The position numbers and the translations under genes were made by a program. Below the pieces are notes generated by a model. That model was not told the origin of the DNA, did no database searches, and was given only the letters and a program-made list of their open reading frames with translations. Below are positions 5,101 through 11,113 of a stretch of 11,113 nucleotides of DNA, one piece after another (within the stretch, counting starts at the first letter, position 1; each line of letters starts with the position of its first letter). Source of the DNA: JAZDJT01 sp043803845 (GTDB lineage: Bacteria > Patescibacteriota > Minisyncoccia > Minisyncoccales > GCA-002788555); the NCBI GenBank assembly GCA_043803845.1, contig JAZDJT010000012.1, positions 1 through 11,113 of the forward strand, written 5' to 3'.

Positions 5101-6402
5101 TTATTTGATTCTGCTTTTGACCTCCTTCACTATCTCCGAGAGGGGAAAAATCTCCTGGATGCCGGTTTCCATGTCGCGCATGATTATCGTCTCGTCAATC
5201 GCTTCTTTCTGTCCCAAAATCAGAGTGTATTTCACGCCCATGCCGGCCGCCTGGGCCAGTTGAATTTTGAGATTGTCTTTGCCTAAATTTTCGCCGACCC
5301 TTATCCTGCTTTTCTTAAAATCTTGAAGCAACAAAAGAGCTTTCCTCTTTGACAGTGTTCCCAGCTGCGCCAAAAACAATTTTGGCGCCTCTTCGAATCT
5401 GTCCACTCTCTTTTTTAAGATATTGATCTTTTGGTCTTTCAGCTCTTCGATGATTCTCTCCACTCCGCCCGCTCCGCCTACCGCCGGCGTGTCCTTTCCT
5501 CCCAACTGCTCTATTAGATAATCATATCTACCTCCGCCAATCAAAGTACTCTGGCCTTTTTCTTTTTTATCGGAGGGAATAAATTCAAAAACCGTTCGGG
5601 CATAATAATCCAATCCCCTGACGAGGTATGGGTTGAGCTCGTAGGGTATCCTTATTACGTCGAGCGTTTCCAGAAGCTCTTTTAATTGCTGGTGACACTC
5701 CTGGCAGAGAGAATTGACAATCTGAGGAGCAAACTTCCTGAGTCTCTGGCACTTTTCTTCCTTGCAGTCGAGCAATCTTAAAGGGTTTTTCGTCAGTCTT
5801 TTTTTGCAATCGAAACAAAGTTCTTTTATTCTGTTTTTATAATAGTTTTTCAGTTGACGGATGTAATTGGGTCGGCACTCCTTGCAACCGATGGAATTAA
5901 CCTCCAGAACCCAGTTGGTAATCGATAAATCTCTTAACACATCGGAAAAGGCTTGTATTAAAAGGGCGTCTTCAAAAGACGATCTGTCCCCGAATATCTC
6001 GAAATTAAACTGCCAGAATTGACGATTGCGGCCTCTCTGGGGCCTCTCGTAGCGGAAAACCGGCCCAAAACTCCAGAGCTTAACGGGCTTTGATAGAGAT
6101 TCCATGCCGCTCTGAATATAAGCGCGAACGATTGAGGGAGTAAACTCAGGTCTCAAAACCACTCTCTGACCGCCCTTGGTGGTAAAACCGTACATTTGCT
6201 TGGCGACTATATCGGTTTCTTCTCCGGTTCCTTTGATAAAAAGATCCGCCTCTTCCACGATGGGGGTTGTGATCTTGGAAAAATTATAGAAGTTGGCTAC
6301 CGAACTGACGATTTCTTCAATCTTCAACCAAAGCGTCTGGTCTTTCGGCAGGATATCTGACATTCCGGGTATCGCTTCAAATTGTTTTTTTCTTTTTGCC
6401 AT
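5101..6402 (-). CDS. hisS: Histidyl-tRNA synthetase
   Basis: A complete class II HisRS of 433 residues that charges tRNA-His. FEAIPGMSDILP (8-19) is the usual start. Motif 2 runs FGPVFRYERPQRGRNRQFWQ (112-131), where bacterial enzymes mostly have RQFHQ. LVRGLDYYARTVFE (260-273) is the HisA signature, GGGRYD (289-294) follows, and motif 3 is VGGAGGVERI (308-317). The insertion between motif 2 and HisA has four cysteine pairs (173/176, 196/199, 213/218, 233/236) that could hold a metal. Residues about 340-430 are the anticodon-binding domain. The gene has its own promoter, and TATAAT is separated from the ATG by only 8 nt, so the message is probably leaderless; no Shine-Dalgarno site exists. 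It comes after the clpB terminator and before the HIT gene. Confidence 0.98.
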   Translation of the reverse strand: MAKRKKQFEAIPGMSDILPKDQTLWLKIEEIVSSVANFYNFSKITTPIVEEADLFIKGTGEETDIVAKQMYGFTTKGGQRVVLRPEFTPSIVRAYIQSGMESLSKPVKLWSFGPVFRYERPQRGRNRQFWQFNFEIFGDRSSFEDALLIQAFSDVLRDLSITNWVLEVNSIGCKECRPNYIRQLKNYYKNRIKELCFDCKKRLTKNPLRLLDCKEEKCQRLRKFAPQIVNSLCQECHQQLKELLETLDVIRIPYELNPYLVRGLDYYARTVFEFIPSDKKEKGQSTLIGGGRYDYLIEQLGGKDTPAVGGAGGVERIIEELKDQKINILKKRVDRFEEAPKLFLAQLGTLSKRKALLLLQDFKKSRIRVGENLGKDNLKIQLAQAAGMGVKYTLILGQKEAIDETIIMRDMETGIQEIFPLSEIVKEVKSRIK

Positions 6403-6410
6403 ATGCGAAG

Positions 6411-6439
6411 ATTATAGCAAAAATTATCGGCAAATTCCA
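6411..6439 (-). promoter_or_regulatory. Extended -10 promoter of hisS
   Basis: On the minus strand TGCTATAAT (6419-6411) is a perfect -10 with the TGn extension. The -35 candidate TGGAAT (6439-6434, 17-nt spacer) is weak, which is usual for extended -10 promoters. The start of transcription is expected about 6-8 nt past the -10, that is 0-3 nt before ATG 6402. Confidence 0.65.
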
Positions 6440-6442
6440 GAT

Positions 6443-6476
6443 AAACAAAAACACCCTCTTAAGAGAAGGTGTTTTT
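6443..6476 (-). terminator. Intrinsic terminator of clpB
   Basis: AACACC (6450-6455) pairs with GGTGTT (6468-6473), and CTCTT/AAGAG inside continues the stem with a small bulge. On the minus strand the stem is followed by GTGTTTTTGTTT (6454-6443), a good U-tract, immediately beyond the clpB stop. T6472-6477 on the plus strand makes it partly symmetrical. It separates the clpB unit from hisS. Confidence 0.85.
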
Positions 6477-9136
6477 TACTTTGACGACTGACTTAGAAGT
6501 TCTATTTTCTTTATTCTCTTGGGGAAAGGGGTGATAACGATTTTCCCTCCTTCTTCGTCTATTTTCAGCCTCTCGCCCTCTCTCACCACTCCTTCTATTA
6601 TTTTCTGCGCCAGGGGATTCAAAATAAAGTTTTGAATCGTACGCTTGAGGGGTCTGGCACCGAATTTGGGATTAAAGCCTGTTTTTGCGAGGTATCTTTT
6701 AGCGGACTCGGTCAAGTTGATGTGCATTCTCTTTCCTTCTAATCTCTTTTGCAAATCACGCAACTGCAAATCAACTATTTTTTCGATGTCCTTTTCACTC
6801 AGGTAATTAAAGATGATGGTTTCATCTAGCCGATTTAAAAATTCAGGCTTGAAATAGTCTTTCAATCTCTCGTTTATCTTACTCCTTAACTCCTCCCTAG
6901 ATATCGTCCTCCTGGCCTCTTTCTTTTTCTTCTCAAAACCGATAGCCTGAGCCTCGGCTATCTCTTCGCTACCTATATTGGAGGTCATAATCAGAATCGT
7001 ATTTTTAAAATTAGCACTTCTGCCTTTCGCGTCTGTCAGTCTCCCCTCGTCGAAAACCTGAAGTAAAACGTTAAAGACGTCCGGATGGGCTTTTTCGATT
7101 TCATCAAAGAGCACCACGCTGTAAGGTCGGCGACGAATCTTCTCGGTTAACTGACCGCCCTCCTCATAACCGACATAGCCCGGCGGCGAGCCAATAAGCT
7201 TGGAGACGGTGTGTCTCTCCATGTATTCAGACATGTCAAGACTGACCAAAGCGTTCTCGTCGTTGAATAAAAATCCCGCCAGAGCTCTGGCTAATTCCGT
7301 TTTACCGACTCCCGTTGGGCCCAAGAACAAGAAAACACCCATCGGCTTTCTCTCTTCAGCGACTCCCGCCCGAGAGCGGCGTATGGCATCGGAGACAGCC
7401 TTCACGGCTTCATCCTGGTCGATGATTCTTTTATGAATTTCGTCTTCCATCCGAGCCAGCTTGTGGCTTTCCTCTTCCAACATTCGCATCACCGGAATGC
7501 CGGTCCAGCGCGAGATAATCTGGGCGATATCCTCTTCGGTGACTTCTTCCTTCAATAATCTTTTGCCCTCCTGGAAAGCCTTTAGTCCCCTCTCCAGTTT
7601 TTTAAGCTGTTTCTCGCTCTGCGGTATTTTTCCGTAACGAATTTCTGCAACTTTTTGCAGATCACCATTCCTCTCCGCGGTTTCGGACAGGCCCCTTAAC
7701 TCTTCCAAACTCTTTTTCAGTTTTTTTATACCGTCTATCAACTCCTTTTCTCTCCGCCATTGTATTTCAATCTTGTCTTTTTTTTCTCTTACCTCCGCTA
7801 TTTTTTTGTCTATTTCTCTCAGCGTTTTATTGGAAGTCTTTTCTTTTTTAAGAGCCGCCCTTTCTATCTGTAGTTTCATCAGCTGGCGCTTGAGTTTTTC
7901 TAAATCTATCGGCTCCGATTCAACTTCCAATCTTAAAGCGGAGGCGGCTTCGTCAATTAAATCAACAGCTTTGTCCGGCAAGAATCTGTCACCGATGTAT
8001 CTCTGGGAAAGCTTTGCCGCCGCAACAAGAGACGCGTCTTTTATCTTGACTCCGTGGTGAAGTTCGTATTTTTCCTTGATGCCTCGCAAGATAGCAATTG
8101 TGTCATCAACGGAGGGTTCGCTGGTGAAAACGGGCTGGAATCTTCTCTCCAATGCCGGATCTTTTTCTATATATCTTTGGTACTCTTTCAAGGTCGTGGC
8201 ACCAATGGCTTTCAGGTCACCCTTGGCCAGAGCTGGTTTTAAGAGATTGGAGGCGTCAATGGCCCCTTCGGCGGCACCGGCGCCGACCAATGTATGCATC
8301 TCGTCAATAAAAAGAATATATTTACCGGCTGCTCGGTTGATTTCCCTCAAGAGTGCCTTCAATCTTGATTCGAATTCTCCCCGATATTTTGTGCCGGCTA
8401 TCATCGAACCGAGGTCTAAAACGATAATCTCTTTTTCTTTCAGACTTTCCGGAATGTCGCCGGAAATTATTCTTTGGGCAAGTCCTTCTACTATCGCCGT
8501 CTTCCCGACCCCCGCTTCTCCGATTAAAACCGGGTTGTTCTTGCGGCGGCGGGAGATAACCTGAATAATTCTTCTTATCTCGTCCTCCCTGCCGATAACC
8601 GGGTCGAGCTTTTTATCTCTGGCCTCCTGAGTCATATTGCGCGTATATTTTTCAATGATTTGATATTTAGATTCTGGGTTCTGGTCTATAATTTTCTCTC
8701 CGCCTCTCACCTCTTTCAAAGTTTTCAAAACATCTTTGTAATCAATTCCAATGAGAACATCCCTCGCCCTGTTCTGCGTAGCTAAAATTCCGAGGAGCAA
8801 GTGCTCCACGGATATGAACTCGTCTCCCATTGACCTTGATTCTTTCTTGGCCTGGTCAAGAATTCTGGCAAAATCCTGGGTCAGATAAGCCTGACCAAAA
8901 GAAGTCTGGCCAAAAACACGAGGCAGAGTAACCAATAACTGCTCAGTTTGTTTTCTAATCTCTTCGTGACTTTTGCCCAGTTTTCTCAAAATCAAATCAA
9001 CCACACCCTCACTGTCTTCCGTCAACGCAAATAACAAGTGCAAGGCATCTATCTGTTGATGCTGCCTTTCAGCCGCTATTTCTTGTGAGCGTTGAATTGC
9101 TTCCTGCGCTTTTGTTGTAAAATCGCCGCCATTCAT
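6476..9136 (-). CDS. clpB: ClpB, AAA+ protein disaggregase
   Basis: An 886-residue cytosolic Hsp100 chaperone that extracts proteins from aggregates, normally with DnaK. An N-domain with two Clp repeats covers about 1-145. NBD1 has Walker A GEAGVGKT (206-213), pore tyrosine in AGTKYRGEFE (Y251), Walker B ILFIDE (274-279) and ALERRF (329-333). A full-length coiled-coil middle domain (about 405-530, with GDLQKVAEIRYGKIPQSEKQ) identifies ClpB over ClpC or ClpA. NBD2 has GPTGVGKT (606-613), pore loop GYVGYEEGG (653-661), VVLFDE (674-679), FLNRLDE and sensor-2 GARPLKR (826-832). Odd: IGF (732-734), exactly ten residues after TSNIG, followed by a basic KKKKEARR insert, sits where ClpC and ClpA carry the ClpP-docking loop. 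The start is ATG 9136; no Shine-Dalgarno site, CIRCE element or clear promoter is seen upstream. It ends at an intrinsic terminator. Confidence 0.96.
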   Translation of the reverse strand: MNGGDFTTKAQEAIQRSQEIAAERQHQQIDALHLLFALTEDSEGVVDLILRKLGKSHEEIRKQTEQLLVTLPRVFGQTSFGQAYLTQDFARILDQAKKESRSMGDEFISVEHLLLGILATQNRARDVLIGIDYKDVLKTLKEVRGGEKIIDQNPESKYQIIEKYTRNMTQEARDKKLDPVIGREDEIRRIIQVISRRRKNNPVLIGEAGVGKTAIVEGLAQRIISGDIPESLKEKEIIVLDLGSMIAGTKYRGEFESRLKALLREINRAAGKYILFIDEMHTLVGAGAAEGAIDASNLLKPALAKGDLKAIGATTLKEYQRYIEKDPALERRFQPVFTSEPSVDDTIAILRGIKEKYELHHGVKIKDASLVAAAKLSQRYIGDRFLPDKAVDLIDEAASALRLEVESEPIDLEKLKRQLMKLQIERAALKKEKTSNKTLREIDKKIAEVREKKDKIEIQWRREKELIDGIKKLKKSLEELRGLSETAERNGDLQKVAEIRYGKIPQSEKQLKKLERGLKAFQEGKRLLKEEVTEEDIAQIISRWTGIPVMRMLEEESHKLARMEDEIHKRIIDQDEAVKAVSDAIRRSRAGVAEERKPMGVFLFLGPTGVGKTELARALAGFLFNDENALVSLDMSEYMERHTVSKLIGSPPGYVGYEEGGQLTEKIRRRPYSVVLFDEIEKAHPDVFNVLLQVFDEGRLTDAKGRSANFKNTILIMTSNIGSEEIAEAQAIGFEKKKKEARRTISREELRSKINERLKDYFKPEFLNRLDETIIFNYLSEKDIEKIVDLQLRDLQKRLEGKRMHINLTESAKRYLAKTGFNPKFGARPLKRTIQNFILNPLAQKIIEGVVREGERLKIDEEGGKIVITPFPKRIKKIELLSQSSK

Positions 9137-9195
9137 ATGATTTGTATAACTTGTATGATTTGAATTTTATTCAAGATTTTATTCAGATTTTATTC
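9136..9195. repeat. Short tandem repeats in the htrA-clpB gap
   Basis: TATGATTTG occurs at 9136-9144 and 9154-9162 (period 18), and TTGTAT at 9142-9147 and 9151-9156. Beside them ATTTTATTC occurs three times, at 9164, 9176 and 9187, with steps of 12 and 11 bp. The last copy overlaps the htrA stop codon. The 53-nt gap therefore consists almost wholly of A/T-rich repeats directly upstream of clpB. It could hold a poor -10 (TATACA, 9148-9143 on the minus strand), but no acceptable -35 goes with it. Confidence 0.6.
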
Positions 9196-10410
9196 TGAAC
9201 GTTCGCCAAGCGTGGCGATTAGACTTATTGTTTTGCCTCCTCGTATAATTTTTAGATTAACCTTATCTCCTACCTTATGCTCCAGTATCATTTTCGACAG
9301 ACTGTTTTCCTCTGTAATTTTCTTGCCGTCCATCTCCAAGATTATGTCGTCTTCTTTTACGCCGGCTTTGTCAGCCGAGCTGCCCGGCGTTACCGCAACG
9401 GTACCCTCCTCGCTTTTTACCACCCAAGCCCCGTAATTAACCGGCAGGTTGTACTGCGTCTTTAAGGCTTCATTTAAAAGAAGATAGCTTATACCGAGAA
9501 ATGGATAAGTGATTTTACCTTGCTCTTTGACGTCTTTTATGGCTTTTTTGGCTTTATCAACCGGAATCGCGAAACCGATGTTCTCCGCGCCAGAAGCCAC
9601 AGCGGTATTTATACCTATCACTCTTCCGGAGAGATTCAGAAGAGGTCCCCCTGAATTTCCCGAGTTAATCGCCGCATCCGTTTGTATAACTTCTTCTATT
9701 GTCTCCGTCGTTCCTCCTCCTCCGGCGGTAATTTTCCTAGAAAGGCCGGAAACCACTCCGACAGAAACGGTGTTTTGAAATTCTCCCAGCGCATTACCGA
9801 TGGCAATCACCGTCTGGCCTATCTCTAAATTTTCGGAATCACCCAATGCCAACGGCTCCAAGCCCTTCTTTTGAATCTTCAAAACGGCCAGGTCTTGAAC
9901 GGGATCCCGTGCCAAAACCTGCGCGGGATAAGTGTTTCCGTCTTGTAAAATTACCGTGTATTCAACGTTATCATACTGGACGACATGCTTATTGGTTAAA
10001 ATCATTCCATCGGCGGAGACTATGAAACCGGATCCGGCACTCTCAATTTTTCGCGACAACCCTGGAAAATCGGGCAAGGGAATTTCACCCTTTGCCAAGA
10101 TAGAAACAACGCTGTCAATACTTTTTTTCACTACTTCAGTAACCGCCTTTTCCTGGACCGTGCTGACATTTACCGTTGGAAGACTGGATCCATCACCGCC
10201 TACAATATCTCCAAAAATTTCTGGATAATATTTAATCGCCAATAATCCGCCGCAGAAACCGAATATCGAAGCCAGGATAAAGAAAATCAAAAAAAACATT
10301 ACGGGAGCTCTCCCTATTCTTTTTTGACTTGTCAAAGATTCCCCCGGTTTAATGGAAGAAGAGATATTAACATCCTTTTTGTCTTTTGATTCTAAGTTTT
10401 TTGTTTCCAT
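9190..10410 (-). CDS. HtrA/DegP-type membrane-anchored serine protease
   Basis: A 406-residue protease of the S1C (HtrA) family, acting outside the cytoplasmic membrane on misfolded or damaged proteins. A hydrophilic tail of about 33 residues precedes one transmembrane anchor (about 36-60, PVMFFLIFFILASIFGFCGG). The trypsin-like domain has the full triad: H142 in TNKHVV, D173 in VQDLAVLKI and S253 in GNSGGPL. One PDZ domain follows (about 300-402, with PGSSADKAGVKEDDIILEMDG). The uncleaved-looking anchor and single PDZ resemble DegS and Gram-positive HtrA more than periplasmic DegP. The start is ATG 10410; no clear Shine-Dalgarno site or promoter lies in the 43 nt before it, so it may be read through from tRNA-Ser. 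clpB follows after a 53-nt repeat-rich gap, and together they form a proteostasis pair. Confidence 0.94.
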   Translation of the reverse strand: METKNLESKDKKDVNISSSIKPGESLTSQKRIGRAPVMFFLIFFILASIFGFCGGLLAIKYYPEIFGDIVGGDGSSLPTVNVSTVQEKAVTEVVKKSIDSVVSILAKGEIPLPDFPGLSRKIESAGSGFIVSADGMILTNKHVVQYDNVEYTVILQDGNTYPAQVLARDPVQDLAVLKIQKKGLEPLALGDSENLEIGQTVIAIGNALGEFQNTVSVGVVSGLSRKITAGGGGTTETIEEVIQTDAAINSGNSGGPLLNLSGRVIGINTAVASGAENIGFAIPVDKAKKAIKDVKEQGKITYPFLGISYLLLNEALKTQYNLPVNYGAWVVKSEEGTVAVTPGSSADKAGVKEDDIILEMDGKKITEENSLSKMILEHKVGDKVNLKIIRGGKTISLIATLGERSE

Positions 10411-10422
10411 ATAATCTATTAC

Positions 10423-10438
10423 AAAAATGGGGATTTTT
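10423..10438 (-). other. Weak A/T stem between tRNA-Ser and htrA
   Basis: AAAAAT (10423-10428) and ATTTTT (10433-10438) flank four G. On the minus strand this reads as a six-pair A/U stem with a CCCC loop, 16 nt past the tRNA 3' end and ahead of htrA. It may mark the tRNA 3' end, but it lacks a G/C stem and a separate U-tract, so a terminator call would be weak. Confidence 0.25.
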
Positions 10439-10453
10439 TATTTCTTTTCCATC

Positions 10454-10543
10454 TGGCGGTGGGGGTGAGATTCGAACTCACGGTGACATCTCTGCCACAA
10501 CGGTTTTCAAGACCGTCCCTTTCAACCGCTCAGGCACCCCACC
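10454..10543 (-). tRNA. tRNA-Ser(UGA) with encoded CCA
   Basis: On the minus strand the acceptor arms are GGTGGGG (10543-10537) and CCCCACC (10464-10458), then discriminator G (10457) and genomic CCA (10456-10454). The D-arm contains GAGCGGTTGAAAGG. The anticodon stem ACGGT/ACCGT encloses loop CTTGAAA (10511-10505) with anticodon TGA (10509-10507), which reads UCA and other UCN serine codons. A long variable arm (TGTGGCAGAGATGTCACC), typical of serine tRNAs, precedes the T-arm GTGAG-TTCGAAT-CTCAC. The plus-strand frame across it is spurious. Confidence 0.97.
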
Positions 10544-10555
10544 AGTAATCGTTCA

Positions 10556-10675
10556 AGAAGTTGTTTTAAGGTCGTTTTTCTCATAGGAAAGTCCTCTCAC
10601 CAAAACTCATCGCTCTCCGCCTCCAGCGGCGGAACCATGCCCGCTCTTCGTTTTGAGCGCCTTAAAATAACTTCT
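10556..10675 (+). other. Unassigned structured element, possible ncRNA
   Basis: Arms 10556-10571 and 10660-10675 pair over 16 positions. Read as plus-strand RNA all pairs form, one as G-U; read as minus-strand RNA that position is an A-C mismatch, which favours the plus strand. Inside are three hairpins: AGGA/TCCT (10585-10588 with 10592-10595), TCCGCC/GGCGGA (10616-10621 with 10628-10633) and CGCTC/GAGCG (10642-10646 with 10655-10659), the last abutting the closing helix. Downstream on the plus strand, AATAG-CTA-CTATT (10684-10696) followed by six T (10701-10706) is a weak terminator-like site. I see no match to SRP, 6S, RNase P or tmRNA, and no clear promoter. It may instead be an inverted-repeat element without a transcript of its own. 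It fills the 151-nt gap between tRNA-Ser and the membrane-protein gene. Confidence 0.35.
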
Positions 10676-10694
10676 CTCCTCTAAATAGCTACTA

Positions 10695-11113
10695 TTAAGA
10701 TTTTTTCTCTCTTAAAAAATATACTGTCGCTATCTTTATTAATCTTGTGAAGATGAACACTCCGGCGACTTCCAAAGTAGTAAGGCAAATCTCTGATAAC
10801 GTAGTCAGCTTTTCTCCGGTTGCAGAAAAGGAAAAGTAATTTCGAGTGAAAAAATTTATCAAATATAAAGTCGCGGTAATGGCAATCCAAACATAGACGA
10901 AATACTCCCCTTTCTTTTGCTGAGGATAATCTCCTTTTTCTCCTATCCATCGCAATGCTTCTTTGTGCAGCGAATAAACCGATAGGATGCCGATGTAGAA
11001 TGTCTCTATCATGGTTGGCGGAAAAAGACCTCTTGAAAAAAATTCCATTATCATCATTCCCATGGCGATGATGGTGAGAAAGACACTGATACTAAAGAAG
11101 ACATCATTAATAC
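10695..11113 (-). CDS. Unrecognised multi-pass membrane protein (5' end cut by window edge)
   Basis: I do not recognise this protein. From the ATG at 11063 it has 122 residues, but the frame stays open to the window edge, and the upstream codons read NDVFFSISVFLTIIA, which completes a hydrophobic helix with MGMMIMEFF. The true start is therefore probably outside the window. Four likely membrane segments are visible: the one just described, IETFYIGILSVYSL, YFVYVWIAITATLYLINFF and LEVAGVFIFTRLIKIATVYFL. The loops are charged (KEALRWIGEKGDYPQQKKGEY), and a basic REKKS tail ends the protein. No catalytic motif can be seen. It is in the same direction as tRNA-Ser and htrA, separated by a 151-nt structured gap. 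Confidence 0.7.
   Translation of the reverse strand, partial: INDVFFSISVFLTIIAMGMMIMEFFSRGLFPPTMIETFYIGILSVYSLHKEALRWIGEKGDYPQQKKGEYFVYVWIAITATLYLINFFTRNYFSFSATGEKLTTLSEICLTTLEVAGVFIFTRLIKIATVYFLREKKS

Noticed and set aside
10386..10586. Plus-strand frame containing GGGGEIRTHGD...
   Set aside because: It is the translation of the complement of tRNA-Ser(UGA), a common false gene.
10581..10600. AGGAAAGTCC as part of an RNase P RNA
   Set aside because: It resembles the conserved GAGGAAAGTC string, but the element is about 120 nt and the other conserved RNase P blocks are absent. No GCAG-type SRP loop was found either.
1..11113. Recoded UGA as glycine, known in some CPR lineages
   Set aside because: All long proteins are intact under the standard code and use GGN glycine codons; no in-frame TGA interrupts a recognised gene.
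1..11113. CRISPR arrays, insertion sequences, integrase or phage genes
   Set aside because: None seen; repeats are short, local and intergenic, and no transposase or cas motif occurs in any frame read.

Overview
The window looks like a piece of chromosome from a Candidate Phyla Radiation bacterium (Patescibacteria, Parcubacteria-like). This rests on the divergent style of the MurG, MurD and FtsW proteins, compact gene packing, weak or absent Shine-Dalgarno sites at several starts, and apparently leaderless promoters. It is not based on a database match. The code is standard: the glycines of all long proteins are GGN, and the stops are TAA or TAG. Every gene found lies on the minus strand, so transcription runs from right to left.

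Right end (about 9.2-11.1 kb): the 3' part of an unrecognised multi-pass membrane protein, a foldable element enclosed by a 16-bp helix, a tRNA-Ser(UGA) with encoded CCA, and a membrane-anchored HtrA/DegP-type serine protease with one PDZ domain. A short repeat-rich gap leads to a full-length ClpB-type AAA+ disaggregase. It ends in a clear intrinsic terminator at 6443-6476. HtrA and ClpB together make a protein quality-control block.

Centre (about 4.6-6.4 kb): histidyl-tRNA synthetase starts from its own extended -10 promoter, with the ATG only 8 nt past the TATAAT. It is followed by a 121-nt gap rich in inverted repeats and then a HIT-family protein. The HIT gene ends 1 nt before a divergent MurD-type Mur ligase.

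Left end (1-4.6 kb): a peptidoglycan and division cluster, murD, (regulatory gap), a PLP-dependent threonine-synthase-like enzyme, ftsW, murG. This is the classical dcw order murD-ftsW-murG with a PLP enzyme inserted. The 365-nt gap after murD is not empty. It holds a near-consensus minus-strand promoter (TTGACA-N17-TATATT), two alternative leader hairpins, a 47-codon ORF for a hydrophobic peptide, and a second promoter for the PLP gene. MurD, MurG and FtsW would act in turn on the UDP-MurNAc peptide, lipid II and glycan polymerisation at the septum.

The main points to follow up are an IGF tripeptide in ClpB exactly where ClpA and ClpC carry their ClpP-docking loop, the loss of D-Glu-binding residues in MurD, the start of the PLP gene, the small membrane ORF, and the unassigned folded element beside the tRNA.
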